From assembly GCA_011176555.1 (NCBI GenBank), contig DUEF01000007.1, forward strand, positions 1 to 28,646: DNA of 28,646 nt, given 5' to 3'. Positions 23,931 to 28,646 of this stretch are shown here, piece after piece. The notes beneath the pieces were generated by a model. The model was given only the letters and a program-made list of their open reading frames with translations, had not been told where the DNA came from and did not search any database. The position numbers were made by a program, and so were the translations under genes. Within the stretch, counting starts at the first letter, position 1. The number at the start of each line of letters is the position of its first letter. Source of the DNA: Caldilineae bacterium (lineage in GTDB: Bacteria > Chloroflexota > Anaerolineae > J102).

Positions 23931-25007
23931 ATGAACATCAAAACAACCCTCAAAAAACTCTCTGAGGCGGACGGCCCCTCGGGCCGGGAAGAAGCGGTCG
24001 CCGGGCTGGTCGCCGAGCTGCTTGAACCACTCTGCGATGATGTGCGCATCGACGACATGAGCAATGTCATCGGCGTCAAGCGAGGGTGGGGGCCAGAGCC
24101 GCGTCCTCAGGTGATGCTGATGGCGCATCTGGATGAGATTCAGATGATGGTCAGCACCCTGGATGGACCGTTCCTGCGTTTCGTGCAACTGAGCTACGAT
24201 CCCAGGGTCCTGGTCGGGCAAGAAGTGACGGTGTTCGGGCGCAGAAAACTGCACGGCGTGATCGGCGACCGGCCGCCGCATCTGATGAAGGCGGCAGATC
24301 GGCAGCGCATGCCCAAGACCACTGATCTGGTGATCGATCTGGGCCTGGACGCGGAGACCGTGGCGGAACTCGTGCAAGTGGGCGATGTGGCGCTGGTCGA
24401 GAGCCCCTTCAGCGAGCTGCTCGACGAGCGGGTCGCGGGCAAGGCTTTCGACAACCGCCTCTCTGTCACGGCCATGTTGGCCACCCTCGACCAGCTTCAA
24501 CGCCTGCAGCACCCCTGCGACGTGCTGGCCGTGGCCAGCGTGGGCGAAGAATTCAACGGTCTGGGCGCCAAAACCGCCACCTTTCAACTCCAGCCCGACA
24601 TCGCCATCGTCCTGGATGTCACCTTTGGCAAACAGCCGGGCGCGCAGGATGCCGGGTCTTTCGCTCTGGGGAGCGGCCCTGTCATCGGCGTTGGCCCCAA
24701 CCTGGACGGCCAATTGACCGATAAATTGATCGAGGTCTGCAAGGATCTGGAAATCCCCTACGAACTGGAGCCCCTGGCGGCCAACACCGGCACCGATGCC
24801 TGGACGGTCCAGGTCATGCTGGGAGGGATTCGCACCGCTCTGGTGGGCATTGCCATCCGCAACATGCACAGCCCCGTGGAGGTGACCGACCTGCAGGATG
24901 TATCTCGCACCGCCCGCCTGCTCTCGGCCTTCTTGGCTGAGGCCGACCAGTCGTTGGTGGACGGCCTGGCCCATCATCTGCCGGATTTCGAGGAGGAGAG
25001 GAGATGA
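23931..25007 (+). CDS. M42-family aminopeptidase, paralogue 1
   Basis: Dinuclear metal aminopeptidase of 358 aa, of the kind that forms 12-subunit tetrahedral particles degrading peptides in the cytoplasm. The expected set is present: H66 and D68 in MAHLDEI, bridging D174 in KAFDNR, general base E206 and ligand E207 in VGEEF, D229 in IVLDVT and H313 in NMHSPVE. It is the most divergent of the three neighbours around the first motif (AHLDEIQ) and has a C-terminal extension rich in acidic and His residues (about 338-358). It is first in a three-gene unit; its stop overlaps the next start as ATGA. Confidence 0.93.
   Translation: MNIKTTLKKLSEADGPSGREEAVAGLVAELLEPLCDDVRIDDMSNVIGVKRGWGPEPRPQVMLMAHLDEIQMMVSTLDGPFLRFVQLSYDPRVLVGQEVTVFGRRKLHGVIGDRPPHLMKAADRQRMPKTTDLVIDLGLDAETVAELVQVGDVALVESPFSELLDERVAGKAFDNRLSVTAMLATLDQLQRLQHPCDVLAVASVGEEFNGLGAKTATFQLQPDIAIVLDVTFGKQPGAQDAGSFALGSGPVIGVGPNLDGQLTDKLIEVCKDLEIPYELEPLAANTGTDAWTVQVMLGGIRTALVGIAIRNMHSPVEVTDLQDVSRTARLLSAFLAEADQSLVDGLAHHLPDFEEERR
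24991..24996 (+). promoter_or_regulatory. Perfect Shine-Dalgarno of M42 paralogue 2
   Basis: AGGAGG, 7 nt before ATG 25004, inside the end of paralogue 1. It contrasts with the absence of any such site before paralogue 1. Confidence 0.75.
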
Positions 25008-26113
25008 GCGTGTTGACGCAAGACCTGTTCCGGCGCCTGACCGAAACGCCGGGCGGCCCCGGGGATGAAGGCGCTGTGCGCGATTTGATCGCCGGCGCCA
25101 TCCATCCCCATGTGGATGAACTCAGCATCGACCGTATGGGCAACCTCATCGCCCTCAAGCGGGGGACGGGCGATTCCGACCTGCGCGTGGCCGTCGCCGC
25201 GCACATGGACGAAGTCGTCCTGTTCGTAACCCAGATCGACAAAGATGGCCTGCTGCATGTGGCTCGCAGTGGCGGCGTCAACGCCCGCACGCTGTTGGGC
25301 AAAACCGTGCAGGTGGGGCCCGACCGTCTGCCCGGCGTGATCAGCATCCGCCCGCCGCACATGCGCAAAAGCGCGGACGAGGCCGAAACTGTCCCCGACA
25401 TCGACGATCTGGTGATCGACATCGGCGCGGCCGACGACAAGGCCGCCAAAGCCAAAGTAAAAATCGGCCAGCGCATCGCCTTCCAGACGCCATTTCGCTT
25501 GCTGAGCGTCGAGGCTGAATTCGATCCCGAAGCTCCGCTTCCGGCGCAGGGCCGCATCAGCGGCAAGGCCTTCGACGACCGCATCGGCTGCGCCGCCCTG
25601 ATCGAATTGCTGGGCGGCGAGGCCTATCCCTTCGACCTGTACGGCGTGTTCACCGTGCAGGAGGAGATCGGTCTGCGGGGGGCGCTGGCGGCCGGTTACC
25701 ATTTGCAGCCGGACGTGGTCATCATCCTCGAAGGCACGGTGTGCGCCGATCTGCCCGGCCCGCCCGGCGAACCGCAGTATCCGACCACCCGCCTGGGCGC
25801 TGGCCCCGCCCTCACGCAGCGAGACCGATCGCTGGTCGTACACCCGCCCATGTTGCAGCATTTGTTGCGCACGGCGGAAGCCAACGGCATCCCCTATCAA
25901 TTCAAACACCCCAACATTGGCGGCACCGACGGCGCTGGCTTCGCGTTTTTGCGCGGCATTCCCGTCGGCATCGTGTCCACGCCCTGTCGCTACATCCACA
26001 GCCCGGTCGCCATCGCCGACCTCAGCGATTTTCACAACGTCGTCGCCCTGGTGCGCGCCAGCCTGCCCGGGTTGGACAACGTCACTGGCGTGCGAAAATC
26101 TCGCAAAGATTAA
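25004..26113 (+). CDS. M42-family aminopeptidase, paralogue 2
   Basis: Second M42 aminopeptidase, 369 aa. Metal and catalytic residues: H67 and D69 (AAHMDEV), D191 (KAFDDR), E220/E221 (VQEEIG), H332 (CRYIHSP). At the place of the third acidic ligand, Asp in the two neighbours, it has E243 (IILEGT). It also has a longer loop with PGPPGEPQYPTTRLG (about 251-265). These differences suggest altered metal site or substrate range. It overlaps paralogue 1 by 4 nt and ends about 30 nt before paralogue 3. Confidence 0.93.
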   Translation: MSVLTQDLFRRLTETPGGPGDEGAVRDLIAGAIHPHVDELSIDRMGNLIALKRGTGDSDLRVAVAAHMDEVVLFVTQIDKDGLLHVARSGGVNARTLLGKTVQVGPDRLPGVISIRPPHMRKSADEAETVPDIDDLVIDIGAADDKAAKAKVKIGQRIAFQTPFRLLSVEAEFDPEAPLPAQGRISGKAFDDRIGCAALIELLGGEAYPFDLYGVFTVQEEIGLRGALAAGYHLQPDVVIILEGTVCADLPGPPGEPQYPTTRLGAGPALTQRDRSLVVHPPMLQHLLRTAEANGIPYQFKHPNIGGTDGAGFAFLRGIPVGIVSTPCRYIHSPVAIADLSDFHNVVALVRASLPGLDNVTGVRKSRKD

Positions 26114-26130
26114 GTGAGCGCCCCTACGCA

Positions 26131-26135
26131 AAGGA
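26131..26135 (+). promoter_or_regulatory. Ribosome binding site of M42 paralogue 3
   Basis: AAGGA, 8 nt before ATG 26144. It favours this ATG over the in-frame GTG at 26114. Confidence 0.6.
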
Positions 26136-26143
26136 CATCAACC

Positions 26144-27151
26144 ATGAAAGACCTCATCCACGAACTCGTCGAACTCTACGGCCCCTCGGGCTTTGAAGAA
26201 CCTGTGCGTAAGGTGATCCAGCGCTATGTCGAACCCCTGGCGGACGAGATCCGCACAGACGCGATGGGCAATCTCTACGCCCTCAAGCGAGGGGACGGCA
26301 GTGGTCGCCGCATCATGTTGGCCGCGCACATGGACGAAATCGGCGTAATCGTGACACAAGTGGAGGACAGCGGTTTGCTGCGATTCTCCAATGTGGGAAC
26401 AATTCCGCACAAGACCCTGCTGGGCCTGCGCGTGCGCTTCGCCAACGACACGGTGGGGCTCATCAGTCACGATGGCGGGATCAAAGCCGAGATTCGGGGT
26501 CAGAAACTGCCCGATTTGGGGCGATGGTTCATCGATGTTGGGGCTGCGAGCAAGGCCGATCTGCCCGTGGGTGTCGGTGATGTGGCTGTCTTCGTGCGGC
26601 CCTTCGCCGATCTGGGCGAGCGCATCCTCGCCGGCGGATTTGATGATCGCGTCGGCTGCGCCGTGCTAATTGAAACCATGCGTCGCCTGGAAGAGTCGCC
26701 CCACGAGGTGATCTTCACCTTCACCGTCCAGGAAGAATTGGGCGTGCGCGGGGCCCGGGTCGCTGCTTTCGACCTGGCTCCCGACATCGGCCTGGCTGTG
26801 GATGTGACCCCGACCGGCGATTCTCCCAAGCCGGACGCGCCGCTTGCCGTCAAACTGGGTGCGGGCCCGGCCATCAAAGTAGCGGACAGGGGGATGATCG
26901 CTCACCCTCGCCTGCGCCAGGCCCTGGTGCAAATCGCGGAGGAACGCGACATCCCCTACCAGCTCGAAGTTTTGTCCCTCGGCTCGACAGACGCCGCGGC
27001 GATTCAGGCTGCACGTTCAGGCGTCGTTGCTGGCGCGGTCTCGATCCCCTGCCGCTATGTGCACACCCCCTCCGAGATGGTGGCGATGGAGGACATAGAA
27101 AACACCGTGCGTCTGCTGACGGCTTTCCTGGGGGAAATGGGAATTGGGTAG
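26144..27151 (+). CDS. M42-family aminopeptidase, paralogue 3
   Basis: Third M42 aminopeptidase, 335 aa, the shortest and closest to the family consensus. Residues: H62 and D64 (AAHMDEIG), D167 (GGFDDR), E197/E198 (VQEELG), D220 (LAVDVT), H307 (CRYVHTP). It has the typical N-terminal ELYGPSGFEE. An in-frame GTG at 26114 would add 10 residues; the AAGGA site supports 26144. With the two preceding paralogues it could form mixed particles or a set of complementary specificities (inference). Its stop codon lies beside the heptamer repeat. Confidence 0.94.
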   Translation: MKDLIHELVELYGPSGFEEPVRKVIQRYVEPLADEIRTDAMGNLYALKRGDGSGRRIMLAAHMDEIGVIVTQVEDSGLLRFSNVGTIPHKTLLGLRVRFANDTVGLISHDGGIKAEIRGQKLPDLGRWFIDVGAASKADLPVGVGDVAVFVRPFADLGERILAGGFDDRVGCAVLIETMRRLEESPHEVIFTFTVQEELGVRGARVAAFDLAPDIGLAVDVTPTGDSPKPDAPLAVKLGAGPAIKVADRGMIAHPRLRQALVQIAEERDIPYQLEVLSLGSTDAAAIQAARSGVVAGAVSIPCRYVHTPSEMVAMEDIENTVRLLTAFLGEMGIG

Positions 27152-27156
27152 TAGGT

Positions 27157-27215
27157 TATTGGATATTGGGTATTGGATATTCGTTTACCCAATATCCAAT
27201 CTCCAATACCCTATA
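27157..27215. repeat. Heptamer repeat with 15-bp inverted repeat at a convergent junction (copy 2)
   Basis: In-phase 7-nt units TATTGGA (27157), TATTGGG (27164), TATTGGA (27171), TATTCGT (27178) face inverted units CCCAATA (27188), TCCAATC (27195), TCCAATA (27202), CCCTATA (27209). Arms 27158-27172 and 27186-27200 are perfectly complementary over 15 bp. The element begins 6 nt after the M42 stop and includes the stop codon of the convergent gene. It may serve as a two-way terminator, though it is AT-rich and lacks a classical T-tract. Confidence 0.7.
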
Positions 27216-28646
27216 TCTCGCCCCCTCGCCCCCCACCCCAACGCCATAGCGCGTAGGTGATGACGATGAAGGCGAAGTAAACGGTGATGGCCAGCAACAC
27301 ATAAGGCATGACCTGGTAGCGGGTGGCCGATCCGGTCATCACAATCTGTTCGCCGGGCTCGAGGAGCCAGCTCTGCGTGACGGGCGGTCCGGGAACTGGG
27401 TCGAGCGTGAGCGAAAAATGGGCGCTGGCATTGCCCGCCAACCGTCGCCAGACATCGGCTTCAGCTTGCCACAATTGTGCGCGCAGCGTGTTGAGCGGAT
27501 CGACGTCGTCAAGCGCTGACGCCGCCTGGCTCAGGGCCAGCGCCTGCACGCCAGGCTCGGCCATCGCCGCTAACAAACTGACGTGCTCTTCGTAGTTTTC
27601 GATGGTGCGCCAGCCTTCATCCGCATACGTCCAGGTGAGACGTTGGGGAATCAGCACGTCGGACAGAAGCGTCCATTCCGGCTCGGGGGGGATGGCGGCA
27701 GCGAGCGTTTGTTGCTTGTCAAGCAGATGGCTGGCATCCTCAAACGGCAGATCGATACGAATGAGAAGGGGCTGCTCGTCGTAGAGCGCCACGTCAGCGA
27801 CGCCAACGCTGGCAAGGGCGTCATAAAGCGCCTGCACCAGCGCTTCGCCTTCGGCGCGGGGCGCGGCTTCGATGGTGATCACGCGGTCACCTGTTTCTGT
27901 CTCGATATCGACGTGCAATGAATTGATGCGCGCAAAGCGAGCGGTGGCGGGCAGGCTGTTCTCCTGGCCAAAGTGTTCTTCGAAAACAGCGCGGGCGGGG
28001 CCAGGCCCCTGGTTCTGGAGAACAGTGGTGACCCAGTCGATGGCGAGTCGTCGTCGCTCTTCCGTGAGGGTGTCGCTTTCCAGAGAAATCTGGCTGGTTT
28101 CCGCCAATTCATCGAGGCGCTGCAAGTAAGAATTCGCTGTATCGAAATCGCCTTGCAAGCGAGCGCGAGCTACCAGAGTAGCGAAATTCTGGGAAACAGT
28201 CTCGACGATTTCCGGATCTCGCACACCATGCTCCAGGGCGTTGGCCAATTCGTTCAGCGCTAGCGCCACGTAGGTCGAGTCAGCAGGCTGGTCGAGTTCA
28301 GCACGCGTGCGGTAGAGTTGAGACAGCAGCAGGTAAGGGGCGGGGTCTTCCGGCGCCTTGATTTTCGCCTGGCTATAGGCGGCGACGGCCAGGGAGAAGT
28401 AGCGCTCAAAGATGGCGCGGTCGCCGGCAGTCGTCGCCAATTCTTTGTAGATGTCTCCCAAAGCCATGTGGGCGCTGGCCGGGGCATTGCCCGCCACCGC
28501 GGCCTGGCGGGCGCTATGCAAACGATCCCACAGCAATGGACGCATCAAGACGAAATCGATGGGCTCTTTGGGATCTTCGGCGTCGTAAGACCAGGTGATC
28601 GATTCAGCGGTAAGCTTGTAATCTTCGGGTGTGAGTTTGAGCCACG
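27211..28646 (-). CDS. TPR-like protein with C-terminal membrane anchor (partial, N-terminus beyond window)
   Basis: At least 477 residues are visible; the frame stays open to the right edge (28646), so an internal start near 28545 should not be taken as the true start. The N-terminal visible part begins WLKLTPEDYKLTAESI. Helical pairs such as MALGDIYKELATTAGDRAIFE and APYLLLSQLYRTRAEL look like tetratricopeptide units. The middle is mixed alpha/beta. The last 40 residues contain one membrane helix (VLLAITVYFAFIVITYALW) followed by a Gly/Arg-rich tail. I do not recognise a named family. Such proteins often act as envelope scaffolds, but nothing here shows that directly. Confidence 0.75.
   Translation of the reverse strand, partial: WLKLTPEDYKLTAESITWSYDAEDPKEPIDFVLMRPLLWDRLHSARQAAVAGNAPASAHMALGDIYKELATTAGDRAIFERYFSLAVAAYSQAKIKAPEDPAPYLLLSQLYRTRAELDQPADSTYVALALNELANALEHGVRDPEIVETVSQNFATLVARARLQGDFDTANSYLQRLDELAETSQISLESDTLTEERRRLAIDWVTTVLQNQGPGPARAVFEEHFGQENSLPATARFARINSLHVDIETETGDRVITIEAAPRAEGEALVQALYDALASVGVADVALYDEQPLLIRIDLPFEDASHLLDKQQTLAAAIPPEPEWTLLSDVLIPQRLTWTYADEGWRTIENYEEHVSLLAAMAEPGVQALALSQAASALDDVDPLNTLRAQLWQAEADVWRRLAGNASAHFSLTLDPVPGPPVTQSWLLEPGEQIVMTGSATRYQVMPYVLLAITVYFAFIVITYALWRWGGGRGGEI

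Noticed and set aside
23859..26131. Two long minus-strand open frames (372 and 385 aa) exactly antisense to the M42 genes, overlapping by 4 nt
   Set aside because: They mirror the codon structure of GC-rich genes; the plus strand encodes complete M42 enzymes with all metal ligands, while the antisense products are low-complexity and His/Gln/Arg-rich.
1..28646. CRISPR array, tRNA or rRNA genes, insertion sequence or prophage
   Set aside because: No regularly spaced long repeats, cloverleaf-like segments, transposase or phage proteins were seen on either strand.

Overview
The window is GC-rich and gene-dense, and reads as chromosomal DNA of a Chloroflexota bacterium, probably near Anaerolineae or Caldilineae. 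This placement is an inference from protein flavour: GT-C glycosyltransferases with a C-terminal beta-sandwich, a TgpA-like transglutaminase protein with a C-terminal DUF4129-like tail, M42 peptidases, a zinc-ribbon threonine-synthase-like enzyme, and a Tat lipoprotein form of MsrP that suits a single-membrane cell. I saw no rRNA, tRNA, CRISPR array, insertion sequence or phage gene. Both edges cut genes: a histidine kinase on the left and a TPR-like membrane protein on the right, both on the minus strand.

Left part (1-5157). An OmpR/PhoB-type response regulator and its sensor kinase overlap by 4 nt. Next is a MerA/RclA-like flavin disulfide oxidoreductase on the minus strand, then divergently msrP-msrQ, the methionine sulfoxide reductase pair of the cell envelope. 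The msrP promoter has three 7-nt half-sites (GTAATTC, GTAATAG, GTAATAG) at exact 11-nt spacing over the -35 position, followed by an extended -10. That is the layout expected for an OmpR/PhoB-family activator. With the kinase-regulator pair close by, the block looks like an oxidative or reactive-chlorine stress locus, analogous in logic to E. coli HprRS-MsrPQ. This is the most interesting hypothesis in the window.

Middle (5166-17521). Two membrane proteins on the minus strand (a GT39-like glycosyltransferase and a GT-C-like protein) form one unit. FtsH follows on the plus strand behind an extended -10 promoter, then a small membrane protein, a short-chain dehydrogenase and a HAD phosphatase/phosphomutase-like protein in tight succession. 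A secreted clan-A glycoside-hydrolase-like protein and a cupin lie on the minus strand. A threonine-synthase-like PLP enzyme overlaps rnc by 20 nt.

Right part (17705-28646). smc follows rnc, as in many bacteria, but ftsY is not next. A convergent TgpA-like transglutaminase gene and three consecutive, divergent M42 aminopeptidase genes follow. The M42 operon has a near-consensus promoter whose start point would fall on the first ATG (a leaderless message), while the second and third genes have clear Shine-Dalgarno sites. Two convergent gene junctions carry the same kind of element: TATTGGN heptamers in tandem facing an inverted copy.
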